Shown here one piece after another: positions 1 through 9,000 of a stretch of 11,450 nt of DNA. Source of the DNA: Hyphomicrobiales bacterium. GTDB lineage: Bacteria > Pseudomonadota > Alphaproteobacteria > Rhizobiales > S144-35. Below the pieces are notes generated by a model. That model was not told the origin of the DNA and searched no databases. It saw nothing but the letters and a program-made list of their open reading frames with translations. Within the stretch, counting starts at the first letter, position 1. Each line of letters opens with the position of its first letter. The DNA lies in NCBI GenBank assembly GCA_015494185.1, contig WGBT01000359.1, forward strand, positions 1-11,450, read 5' to 3'. Made by a program: the position numbers and the translations under genes.

Positions 1-3
1 GTG

Positions 4-2109
4 CTAATCATCAATAATGTGCCTCCGACTGGAATAGGTTTCAAGAGCCTCGCCGAAGATGATGTCTGGTGTATAGCCCATGTCGTTATCATGGTAAGGA
101 TTATCATCGAACCCGTGAAAATGACTATGGCCATTGTTGTGGCCGCGGCCATTTTTGCCGGACCTGTGACCAGTGGCACCGTTTCCTTTCGGGACGCCGC
201 CCTTGTTCTTCCAGTGAAAAGCCAGCTCTTCCCAATAGATTTGAGACAGCCAGATGCCTGCATCCGTTGCTTTTACCAGCCGCGTGCCGTCTTTGAGGGT
301 GCGGTTGCCTGCAGCCAGCAAGATCTGTTTCATGTGGGGAAACCGGGCCAAATCCTTACTGTCGACAAAGCCCACAAAATGTTCCTCTTGCTTGGTGGTG
401 ATAACCTCAAGAATGGATTCGAAGGAGGAGGCGGGGTATATATCCAGCAGGTCAGAGACTTCGGCCAGGCCACGCCTGGCAAGAGGGGAGAAGCTGGCGC
501 GTTCGCCAAGCAGTCCTGAGATCAACACAAGGGCATCCACGCCAATGGCGATGATAAGGGCCAAAATGGCCATGGTGTCCCCGGATTTGATGGCATAATA
601 GTCGAAATAGAACGGATGTGCGGTTTCGCTGCGCTCGCGCTTAAGGGTTGACAGCCTGTCCTCAAGATCGGACTTGGCCCGCTCATCAAGGGACGAGGCT
701 TGCAGACATTTGGTCATGGCGTCTACAGAGTCCTGAAACGTGCTGTTGAGCGGGACCTGTTTGGGGTCGCAGGCGGAGCCTTCTTTGGCCAGAACAAGTT
801 GCGCACTGACCAGCCGTTCCTTTTGTTTCAGTTTCGCTTCAAGACCCGGTGCCTTACAAGCGCCCCGCACCGAACTTGTGTCCAGGCCGATGCGTTGCAA
901 TTCGGTTTTTAAAATGATGCAGGATTCTGTCAGTGTCTTCAGGGAGCTGTGTGCAGGGTCTTTTTCAAAGTCAGTGACCTTTTGATTGAATTGCGCGAGA
1001 TTGATGGTTGTCCGGGGGCTGGCAGGCTGGCTGCTCTGGGCTGCGATTTCCGGAACATCGAGCCTTTCGGTGCGGATTCGGACATTGAGTTCTTCAAGAC
1101 GTACTTCAGCAGCTTCAAGCTTCTGACGCATGGCGGTGAGACTTCTTGCCAGCTCGTCGCTTTTCCTCTTGGCTCGCTCAAACACGGTTTTGAGGGCGCG
1201 TGCCTGTTGTTGAGCTAGCCTGTGCTTAGCCATGAGCTCTCGGTATTTCGGCCCCTTGCCGGCCCGGTTGCCGCTCCTGCCGGCACCGCCAGCCTCCCGC
1301 TGTGCCTCATCATACAACTCATCGACTTCCCTTTGCTTGGTCACATACTTATTTCGCGCATTTTTGGTGCTGGTTTGCGCCGTGTCGAGTTCCGCTTCCA
1401 GCTGCGAAATTTGAGACTTGAGGGATTGGACTGTGCTTTGGACGGCGGTGAGCTCTCTTTTGGCCGCTGCAAGGCGTTGCGCGCGCTTCTGGATTTCAGC
1501 TTGCCGCCTGGCTTCGGCCTCTTGGCGCTGTTTGGCTTCATCGCGCAGCCGCGCGTTGAGTTTCTCCCGCGCACTTTCGCCCAACTGTTCGATTTTACGC
1601 ATGGCCGCAACAAAGTCTTCAGATTGCTGCTTGATGGTTTCGTCAATGCGGCTGACTGTGTCATCCACGGTATTGCGCACATCTTCCAAAAAGCCGCGGG
1701 CCGTGCGCGCTGCGGTATCCATGGCCACCTGCTGCCTATATTGAGGGCCAGTCAGTTGCGAAAACACCGAGTCAAAGGAAAAAAACACTGAGCAAAACAT
1801 GGCGAACAGGCACAGGACCAGCCAGCCGGATTTTTTGAGAAAGCCCAAAAATGAGGTGACATAACGCAGTTGCCGGCCAAACATAAACGCCGCAATCACA
1901 AGCATGATCTGAATGCCCACAGTAGGAAGAATGGCAATGACCGGGCCCCCAAATGTCTCGCGGGTGAAATTGGCAAAGCCGCCCCAGGTGGTGTAGGCTG
2001 AATAAAGAGACAGGCTCAGGGCCGAAAAATATGCCATTTGCAGTGAGAACGGCTGGTCCGCCAGATTGGCGCGGTAAAAGTGCCTCAACCACGAGGTGAT
2101 CGTTGACAT
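4..2109 (-). CDS. Four-pass membrane protein with long periplasmic coiled coil and His-rich cytosolic tail, function unknown
   Basis: This 701-residue protein is of no family I can name firmly. Hydrophobic segments lie at about residues 22-42, 55-77, 95-113 and 510-533. The basic loop at 78-94 and basic residues after 536 favour N-in/C-in topology, which puts residues 114-509 in the periplasm. Residues 140-350 are heptad-like, rich in Glu, Lys, Arg, Gln and Ala (coiled coil), broken by a Gly-rich hinge at about 273-287. Four cysteines follow (C397, C418, C447, C468), enough for two disulfides. The C-terminal cytosolic part (540-701) ends in a His/Gly/Asn-rich stretch (about 648-673, with H648, H657, H661, H663, H665, H673) that could bind metal. 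It is the last visible gene of the operon. ATG 2109 is the first possible start after an in-frame stop, and it shares one base with the stop of the 19-residue ORF. The layout recalls DUF4407-type or EnvC/MreC-like coiled-coil proteins, without a supporting motif. A structural partner of the SEDS-PBP pair is inferred from context. Confidence 0.9.
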   Translation of the reverse strand: MSTITSWLRHFYRANLADQPFSLQMAYFSALSLSLYSAYTTWGGFANFTRETFGGPVIAILPTVGIQIMLVIAAFMFGRQLRYVTSFLGFLKKSGWLVLCLFAMFCSVFFSFDSVFSQLTGPQYRQQVAMDTAARTARGFLEDVRNTVDDTVSRIDETIKQQSEDFVAAMRKIEQLGESAREKLNARLRDEAKQRQEAEARRQAEIQKRAQRLAAAKRELTAVQSTVQSLKSQISQLEAELDTAQTSTKNARNKYVTKQREVDELYDEAQREAGGAGRSGNRAGKGPKYRELMAKHRLAQQQARALKTVFERAKRKSDELARSLTAMRQKLEAAEVRLEELNVRIRTERLDVPEIAAQSSQPASPRTTINLAQFNQKVTDFEKDPAHSSLKTLTESCIILKTELQRIGLDTSSVRGACKAPGLEAKLKQKERLVSAQLVLAKEGSACDPKQVPLNSTFQDSVDAMTKCLQASSLDERAKSDLEDRLSTLKRERSETAHPFYFDYYAIKSGDTMAILALIIAIGVDALVLISGLLGERASFSPLARRGLAEVSDLLDIYPASSFESILEVITTKQEEHFVGFVDSKDLARFPHMKQILLAAGNRTLKDGTRLVKATDAGIWLSQIYWEELAFHWKNKGGVPKGNGATGHRSGKNGRGHNNGHSHFHGFDDNPYHDNDMGYTPDIIFGEALETYSSRRHIIDD

Positions 2110-2168
2110 TACTTTACTCTTACTTTCTTCCTGCTTCTGGTATAGCGGGGGACTGCTATTGCACTCAT
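2109..2168 (-). CDS. 19-residue basic microprotein / coupling leader ORF
   Basis: This ORF is too short for usual gene callers. It begins at ATG 2168-2166, seven bases after a perfect GGAGG at 2180-2176, and reads MSAIAVPRYTRSRKKVRVK before TAA at 2111-2109. The last A of that stop is the first base of the ATG of the 701-residue gene (TAATG). Eight of 19 residues are Arg or Lys and none is acidic. It lies 19 bases after the stop of the SEDS gene. The ribosome site and stop-start overlap are seen directly. That it is translated is inferred. It may be a true microprotein, or a minicistron whose only role is to deliver ribosomes to the next gene, which has no good site of its own. There is no resemblance on which to base a molecular function. 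Confidence 0.55.
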   Translation of the reverse strand: MSAIAVPRYTRSRKKVRVK

Positions 2169-2175
2169 ATCATTT

Positions 2176-2180
2176 CCTCC
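2176..2180 (-). promoter_or_regulatory. Perfect Shine-Dalgarno GGAGG upstream of the 19-residue ORF
   Basis: On the minus strand GGAGG is followed seven bases later by ATG 2168. It is 66 bases upstream of the ATG of the 701-residue gene, too far to serve it directly. The nearer purine runs (AGGAAG around 2127-2132, AAGAG around 2116-2120) are weak. This decides the start of the microprotein and implies coupled translation of the gene after it. Confidence 0.7.
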
Positions 2181-2187
2181 GCCCAGC

Positions 2188-5100
2188 CTACAACAAGCGC
2201 TCATCATTGACAGATCCCAGCCTGAAACCAATGAGCGTGGTAAGAATAAGCGGCAGTGCCATAAATAAAGTGTGGCTTTCCCCCGCCGAAACCAGGGTCA
2301 TGGGCTGGCCCATAACAGGCAGCACGCCAAACGTATTTCCCCAGGATATCCCCCAGTGAAGCAATAATAGCAGAGCGCCGCCCAACATACAGAAACTTAA
2401 AAACTGCCGTGTCAACCGGTCAGTCATATTGCCTTGCGAAAACCGCATCACAGAAACCGCGCCGGCAATCATGACGCCGATCAACAATACCTGCAGGCCG
2501 ATCAGAAGCGCACCGCCTTCCGGGCCGAAACGGGACAGGACAAATGCGCCAATAAAGTCGTCCTGAATGGCGGGAACCCGCAGAATTTCAGGCGCAAGTT
2601 GCCAGAGGTGGCTGGAATTGCGGGGGGGAGTGCCATTTGCATTTCTATCTGGCGTATCAAATGTACTGGCGTTTTTTGGGCAGACAATGCGGCTGGTGGT
2701 GGTGACTTTGATGCCTGGAAGTGTGAACGGCATCGGTAATGCGGGCACAACCTGGCGCAAGGGTTGCGACAGCCTTTGGCCGCCTTCTGGGCAAAGCGCG
2801 TGGGTGATGACCGTGCGGGATTTTTTCACCTGCTCGCCAAGATCGGGGTAAATGATGACGGTTTCACGTGACTCGGTTGGCGGAGGCATTTCGAGATCAT
2901 GCCAGGACAGGAGCCGCTTCAGCGGCGTGCCCAGATAGCTTTTTACCGCTTCATGATACTTGGCTTCTGCCGCCGACTTGCTGGTAAAAAGCTGAGGGAT
3001 ATCGAAATACACGATAAGACCAGCGAGGCTTGCGACAAAGGCCATGAGGAAAATAAGCACGGCATGGCGCATGAGCCAAATGGCCAGGTGGCGGAAACGC
3101 CGCTCAATCACACACATCGAAGCAAATCTTTGCACCATAAGAACAAGGTGCGCAGCAAGCGGCATGTTTTTGCTGTCCTGCCTCCAAGCGATCTGGGTAA
3201 AAGTATTACGCGGTGATTTTAGTGTATACTGATTAAATGCGGCTGTTAATTCCAGTCCCAAAAAAAACAAACTCAGGCTGACAAAAATTGACGTGACGAT
3301 AATCAAGATGGGAGACATGTCACTTTTGAGGGCGGGCACCAGCAGCATGGCGCCAAAAAAGACCACCATCAGGCCAATGACTGAGACGGGATACCAATAG
3401 CGCATCAGCGCATCCGGTTCATAGCGTGCCCTGTCGATATAGACCAGAGCAGCTCCGGCAATGGCGAGAAGGCCGAATTTGGCTGCCTCTGAGGGTTGCA
3501 GGGAGCCGATGCCCGTTTCCCCGCCCGCGGCAAGCCAAATGATAAATAGGGCGGCAAGAACAATAAACGGACTTAGCCGGTATAGGCGGACGATCCATCG
3601 CAACAGCTTGCGTTTGGCAGGTATCTTTTGCGTCCCGCCTTCGCGGATGAGATGGCTTGCTTGCGCGGCTGCAGGCGGGTGATAGTGTGATATTGCAGCG
3701 CCGCGCCCTCTGGTGTTTTGAAGACGCTGATTCAGACGGCCAGCAAAGCGCAACAGGAGCAGGAGGGGCATCAGCAGAATCTCGCCAAACTTTAGAACCA
3801 TGCGAAACAGGATGGCAAGTGGCGCCAACAAGATCAGGATGACAAAGATCGCAATGCGCGGGCCCTGTGGCAAGGGGTGGCGCACAAAGCGGCGCAGGGG
3901 AGGCAGTGGCGGCCAGCTTACGGTGCCGGTGCCGCCCAACGGGAGGCTAACGGGTTTGGCCCCAAGGAACAAAGCTTTGATATGGGCAAGCGTCCCCTTG
4001 ACAATTGTCTTTAGTTCTGGGTTTGACAGAGCCTCTACATAGGCTCTGCGGCGCTTGAGCCAGTTGGTTTCATCGCTTGATCGGACCGGCACATTGGGGT
4101 CCAAGAAGAGGGGGATGAGCAATCTGCGCCAGGACTGGGCAGATATCGCCAACGCCACCAGGATGATAAAGGCAAGCACAGCCAGGGCCTTGATACGGCG
4201 GTCCAAAAAGACCAGCCAACGGGTGCTGTCAGAGGCCAGCCCCAGATGGGCAAGCGTCACCAGGCCAATCATCGCAATCAGTGTCAACAACAGCCAGAAG
4301 CTTGCCATCAGCACGGCATTCCGGCCTTTCAGCTTCACGGCTTCTGCAAGTACAAACAGGCTGGCCAGCCCCCACAGAGTGAGCACACCCGCAATGTGAA
4401 TGTCATAGCCTATGGGGGATAGGGCCAGGTTTGAAAGCCCCCATGGCAGAGGTAATGGCAGGCTGAAAATATAGGATGATGTTGCTGGATGCGCCGCAGG
4501 GACAACAAGGATGACGGCCAACATTCCCGCCGCTATACAAATCACCAAAATGCCCCGAGCGCCCGCGGCAAACAGCCGGGTGTGCCGCGTGTGAAACCGC
4601 CGGCTTGGAGTAGAGCCGGTGATAGAAGGGAAAAGGCTGAAGTTCCGCCCTTGCGATAAGGCGAGCAGAAAACGGTGTATCAACAGGGCAAACAGGCAGG
4701 CAATGAACCCGAGCGCGGCCCCAAGCCCAGCCAGTTTTCCCAGATTTTTTTGTTGCCAAACATGCCGCAAGCCGGTCATGGGAAAGGCGGTTTCGATAGC
4801 GCGGGAAGCGTTGCCGGAAAACGGTTTATTGTGCCGGGAAACAATCAAACGTTTTACGCGGTCAGGCATTGAGATTTGGGGCAGGTCCGACACGATCCTG
4901 CCATTTTTGATTGTGGCTGGTTGCCAGGAAACCCGCCGCACCGCGATCAGGTTCAGCTGCGGCCCGTCTTGGGTTTCTTTCTGGGTTACCTTATAGGCTG
5001 TGCGGCCAGCCACAAGCTCTGTCAATATACCAAATTTTTCATCGATAAGGGGCCAGCTTATGCTGGAAAACCGTTGTGGGACAGGGGCGTTTTGGCGTGC

Positions 5101-6015
5101 CATCAAAACACGGGCAGCTTGAATGGGGGCGCCTTTTCCGGGAGCAAAAAACACTATTCCCGCCTTGAACGTAAACCGCAACGTGTCACGGGGCAGACCT
5201 GGCAAGCCCAGCCGTGGCACATCATAGGGATCTGCGCATGATATGCTGCCGCCAAGTGACAGCAGCACGTCTTCTGATTGCTGGCCTTGGGTCAGATTCT
5301 GAGCCAGTGCGCCAAATTTTGAGCTTTGCAATGCGGCGCGGGTGGATTTGAGCCGGGATTTGATCATATCCATCAACTGCGCCAGGCTACTACGTCTTTC
5401 ACAGACACTTGAAATATCGCCCTGTTGTGTGTTTTCAGTACTCAGGTGAGCGCCATCATAGGGGCGAAATAGCAGCCGGTAGGTTTTGCTGCGTTCGGCA
5501 AATCGCAACGAAAATCTTAAGCCCCAGTCCTCCTTGTCCAAGATCCGAAGTTCCGCGGTTTCCGCTGCAACCTTGCGTCCATCTGCACCAATATGCAAGG
5601 GCAGGGGGATGCGGATAATATCACCGGCAAGCACTTGCCAGCGCCGTGCGAATATGCTGCCAAGCGCTGGTTTGCTGTCAGTTTGCGGGGCGGCAGAATA
5701 GGTCAGTTCCAAATTGCGTTGCCGGGCGATATTTGCGATCAACCAGCCGCGGGATGGATCATATTTTATGGCCATGTGCCGGCGTTCTGCCAGGTCGCCA
5801 TTGCGTGCGCCATTTTGCAACAGATCATCACGGCCAATAATGACGCCCTGTTTTGCGTTTTGGGCATCAATGGACAGCGATTGCAACCAGACCATATTTT
5901 GGCCGGTCTGCATAACTGCGGTGGCAGCACTCCAGCACAGATACAGTACCCAAAATGTCAAAGACGCGATGATAAAGGCAACCAGGCGCAGCAAAATGTC
6001 GGCGAGGGCGTTCAT
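2188..6015 (-). CDS. Divergent SEDS (FtsW/RodA/SpoVE superfamily) glycosyltransferase with large periplasmic extensions
   Basis: This 1275-residue membrane protein is about three times the size of FtsW or RodA. One segment (about 7-28) is followed by a predicted periplasmic domain (about 29-425, with C205 and C260). Membrane segments then lie near 426-450, 485-507, 540-560, 568-590, 607-625, 722-757, 810-830, 845-860, 878-895, 900-922, 984-1004, 1165-1190, 1203-1218 and 1245-1266. SEDS signatures occur in order: QPSE at 840-843; LKSDMSP at 896-902, matching the DLG/RDLG aspartate segment (D899); RLLSWHD at 1034-1040 with GEQVKKS after it; VPAIQDDFI at 1147-1155; GVLPVMGQP at 1230-1238. The final SYGGSS motif is degenerate (VSAGES). 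SEDS proteins polymerise lipid II glycan strands with a class B PBP partner, which is encoded just upstream. ATG 6015 is chosen because it overlaps the PBP stop (ATGA) and begins a clean membrane anchor; a further in-frame ATG at 6144 lies inside the PBP gene. Membership is confident; catalytic activity is likely but unproven. Confidence 0.85.
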   Translation of the reverse strand: MNALADILLRLVAFIIASLTFWVLYLCWSAATAVMQTGQNMVWLQSLSIDAQNAKQGVIIGRDDLLQNGARNGDLAERRHMAIKYDPSRGWLIANIARQRNLELTYSAAPQTDSKPALGSIFARRWQVLAGDIIRIPLPLHIGADGRKVAAETAELRILDKEDWGLRFSLRFAERSKTYRLLFRPYDGAHLSTENTQQGDISSVCERRSSLAQLMDMIKSRLKSTRAALQSSKFGALAQNLTQGQQSEDVLLSLGGSISCADPYDVPRLGLPGLPRDTLRFTFKAGIVFFAPGKGAPIQAARVLMARQNAPVPQRFSSISWPLIDEKFGILTELVAGRTAYKVTQKETQDGPQLNLIAVRRVSWQPATIKNGRIVSDLPQISMPDRVKRLIVSRHNKPFSGNASRAIETAFPMTGLRHVWQQKNLGKLAGLGAALGFIACLFALLIHRFLLALSQGRNFSLFPSITGSTPSRRFHTRHTRLFAAGARGILVICIAAGMLAVILVVPAAHPATSSYIFSLPLPLPWGLSNLALSPIGYDIHIAGVLTLWGLASLFVLAEAVKLKGRNAVLMASFWLLLTLIAMIGLVTLAHLGLASDSTRWLVFLDRRIKALAVLAFIILVALAISAQSWRRLLIPLFLDPNVPVRSSDETNWLKRRRAYVEALSNPELKTIVKGTLAHIKALFLGAKPVSLPLGGTGTVSWPPLPPLRRFVRHPLPQGPRIAIFVILILLAPLAILFRMVLKFGEILLMPLLLLLRFAGRLNQRLQNTRGRGAAISHYHPPAAAQASHLIREGGTQKIPAKRKLLRWIVRLYRLSPFIVLAALFIIWLAAGGETGIGSLQPSEAAKFGLLAIAGAALVYIDRARYEPDALMRYWYPVSVIGLMVVFFGAMLLVPALKSDMSPILIIVTSIFVSLSLFFLGLELTAAFNQYTLKSPRNTFTQIAWRQDSKNMPLAAHLVLMVQRFASMCVIERRFRHLAIWLMRHAVLIFLMAFVASLAGLIVYFDIPQLFTSKSAAEAKYHEAVKSYLGTPLKRLLSWHDLEMPPPTESRETVIIYPDLGEQVKKSRTVITHALCPEGGQRLSQPLRQVVPALPMPFTLPGIKVTTTSRIVCPKNASTFDTPDRNANGTPPRNSSHLWQLAPEILRVPAIQDDFIGAFVLSRFGPEGGALLIGLQVLLIGVMIAGAVSVMRFSQGNMTDRLTRQFLSFCMLGGALLLLLHWGISWGNTFGVLPVMGQPMTLVSAGESHTLFMALPLILTTLIGFRLGSVNDERLL
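6012..6015 (-). promoter_or_regulatory. ATGA stop-start overlap coupling PBP and SEDS translation
   Basis: The minus strand reads ATGA here: ATG 6015-6013 begins the SEDS gene and TGA 6014-6012 ends the PBP gene. No strong GGAGG lies just upstream, so the SEDS gene is probably translated by reinitiation or ribosome coupling, which would tie the amounts of the two partners together. Confidence 0.75.
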
Positions 6016-9000
6016 AATGCGTGTTTCGTCCCCCGGGCGTGTTTGCCAGCCTTGCTGATTTTTCCTTCCAGGCCAGGCATGGCGCAAAAACCTTTTTCTG
6101 GACTGTGCAGGCAGGCGAGCATACGCGCAACGATGGGGCCGCACATGCCGCCCCCGCCGGTCTTGCTCAGTGTCACCGAGCAGGTAAACGCCATCCGCCG
6201 GGTAATGCCGCTGCCGGGAATGGGATCAACGAAGCCGGTAAGCCATGCCGAGCTTGGCAGGTCTTTGCTGTTGGTGGCGGTCCCGGTTTTAGCTGAAACG
6301 TAGGGGGCGATTTTGCGTACGATGCGGCGATATTCGGCGTTGGCGACGACTGTGTTGCTGGGGTGAAAGGCGTAATAGGCCGTGCCGATCTTGCCCTGAA
6401 CCACGGCGCGCATGGCCTTGGCTAAGGGGGCAAGCAGTTCATCGGCCCGTTTTGGTGAAACGCCTTCAAGCAGCGGATCCCCCTGTCTGGCCGTTTCACC
6501 ATCAGGATTTCCACAATCGCGCGGGGGAACTGCTTTGCGGCCGCCTCCATTGGGGGGCGTACTCAGCTCACTTCGCAACAGCCGGGGGCGCACGATCTGC
6601 CTGCTGCCAAGCGAGGCCATAATGCTTGCCATCGCCAGCGGCGTCACCTGGACGGCCTGTCCGATACCATTGAGCGCCAGGGTCTGCCACCGGCTGAAAG
6701 GTTTGATGTCATGTTCAGATTGCAAATAGGGCGCATTCAGGCAGACCCGGGCTCCTGCGCGTGCTGAAAAGGGGGCAATCAGATTATAGTGTGTGGCGGC
6801 GGGCACCAGACGCCGGGTTACCCGTGAAAGCGCGAAATCCTGCACAAATCCGGCAATTTCCCTATTGCCATCGGAAAGGCTGGCCTGATCGGTTTCAAGG
6901 GCGAGGCGGGCAAACCACATATTGCTTGATCGTTTCAGCGCCTCGCATAATCCAAGAATTGGTGTCGAGCCGTCTTTGGCACCGGTTGAACTGCGGCAAA
7001 AACTGAGATTGTTCCTAATCGCGTTGGGACCAAGAGCACCCTTGTGGGCGTCTTGCAGGCCCGGCGGGCTTTGCTCCGTTCCCTTGATACGGCCCCGTTC
7101 AAACTGTTCATAGGGCATGTAGCGCGCATTCCATCCAATGCCCAGCACCGAACGCAGGTGGCGGGGGCCAACGCCTGTAATGGCCCGCCACAGCTTTTGT
7201 GCCTGGGCGCGGTCTTCCGTAGTGGCATCAGCGCCTTCCGCATCGGCAATTTTTTGCAAGGCGGCCAGGGCTGTGACAACTTTAAAAGTTGAGCCCGGCA
7301 CTGTGAATTTATCGCTTTGCGACCAACCGCGGGCCGCCAGCGGACTTGCAGCAGGATCCCAGACGTCATTGCCCGAAATATCCCATTCATGCAGCCCCAT
7401 AGGCAGGTTTGGCCAGGTTGCCGATGCTATAATGTCTCCAGGCTTGACATGCTCGGTTCCATTGCCGGCATCTTGGGTGCCGCTGCCTGCATCCATCAAC
7501 ACAAGGCTGATCCGGCGCTGCTTGCGCCACAAGGGATTGGCGGGGATTTTGTTGTAAATGTAGGCGAGGCACTGTTTTTGTGGCACACCGGAGCGTTTCT
7601 TGTTTCGGCAGGCGGTTTTTAAGGCCAGTGAACGTACCAACCAATTGGCCATGGCCTGGGCTTTGGGATCAATTGTTAGCGCCACAGTAGGAATGTCTGC
7701 GGATTGGTCGATCTGCGGCAGCACCTGCCCCGTAAGGCCATAGCTGTCCGAGGGCGCATAGCCAATGATGGGGGCAAGGCCCAGGTCAAAACCCAAACGG
7801 TTCAACCGGCCCTGCCGATCTGTTAGTAGGGTTGATCCATCACCTGCCACCACTTGCAGGCGGGGTTTTCGCGCCCGTTGTGGTCTGCCCACCCCAGCCC
7901 AGCGCAACCTGCAAAGTTTGATGTCTTTTGAAGCCGTGACATCACTGCCACACACCACCTTGATTTTTGAAGCAAACTGAAAGGATCGTTTGTTGCCAAG
8001 CGGTTGGGATTCATTCTCATCGAGGCCATGCCATTGCCGGTTATCATTTTCAGGCGAAACAAAAACGGTTTCCGGCGCTTCTTGCAAAATGACCTTGTCA
8101 TTTGTTTGCGCCTGTGCCCCGTTTTCATCTCGGCTTGTGTTTGCATAGCGGGGAATCTGGTTGTCGATATCAAAGGGACTTTCCGGTGTGCCGTGCAGTT
8201 GCGGGCCAATTGCATCGGCACGGGTAAACCGGGCATTCCTGAAAGCTGACAGGCTGGCAGGCAGGCCCCGCACAGGGATAACATCAAGTGCCAAAGTCTG
8301 GGGGCGGCGGGATGCGGGCAGAACCAGCTCAAAAGCAATGCCGCGCGGGCTTAAGGCATGTTCCGGTGCGGTCTTGGCGGTGCACGCAACCTGACGGGTT
8401 ATGCGCCGGTTGCCTTTTTGGGAGAAGATCAGCCGCACACAGCGCGGATGGGTTCGCACACGTTTCGTCATGTCAGTCTTGTTCAGCCACACGCGGATCA
8501 GCTCGCCTATCAGTTGCAAGCGTAAGACCACCTGTCTTTTGCGTGGCGGCAGTCGGGTTTCCAGCCGGTAGCTGGCGCTGTTGACAGGTACAGCACCATT
8601 GCGGGGGAGATACTCCGTTCCCGGCACAACATTAAGCCGGAACCAGTCGCCAAAGGCCCGCCGGTATTTTATCTTTGTGCTGACCGCTTCCTGCAAGGCT
8701 TTTTCAGCAAAAAAACCATAAAGTTGAGGGGCAGGGGCCTCATCAATCTGCTCCGCATTTGCGTCAAGGAAATTTGCGGCGCCATGCTCAGAGGAGGAAA
8801 CTGCAAATTTGGCCTGCCATACTGAAGGAGTGCAGCCTTTGGGGCGGTACAGGCCGCTTTCATAATCAGAACTTCCATAATCAGAAGATGTTGTGGTTGC
8901 CCGCGCGTTGCGCCGACCTGCCCGCCATATGGCTCGAGGGCATTTTTTCGTCTCCGCTGCCGCTTGGCCCGTCAAGTGACGCCTGTGAGTAGCTCTTATG

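Noticed and set aside
1..519. 172-codon open frame on the plus strand from the first base
   Set aside because: It is antisense to the C-terminal part of the 701-residue gene, with no start signal visible and no family resemblance.
1249..1293. Walker A-like Gly/Lys stretch in the 701-residue protein (residues about 273-287)
   Set aside because: It lacks the Ser/Thr after GK, interrupts a coiled coil, and is on the predicted periplasmic side. It is better read as a flexible hinge.
1222..1791. 189-codon open frame on the plus strand
   Set aside because: It is antisense to the coiled-coil region of the 701-residue protein. The low-complexity Leu/Phe/Arg-rich product is what the reverse strand of a Glu/Lys/Ala-rich coiled coil gives.
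2171..2173. ATG 2173 as start of a small ORF
   Set aside because: It is only two bases after GGAGG and is followed by ATA TGA, so it would give a two-residue product. ATG 2168 has ideal spacing and a 19-codon frame.
6016..6144. In-frame extension of the SEDS gene to ATG 6144 (43 more residues)
   Set aside because: The extension lies wholly inside the PBP gene, is rich in Arg/Gln/Pro without hydrophobic character, and would move the membrane anchor away from the N-terminus. The ATGA overlap at 6015 is the typical coupled start and matches the junction at 9494-9497.
5593..6303. 236-codon open frame on the plus strand
   Set aside because: It runs antisense across the junction of two well-supported genes, has no ribosome site or recognisable motif, and is a shadow of the coding strand.
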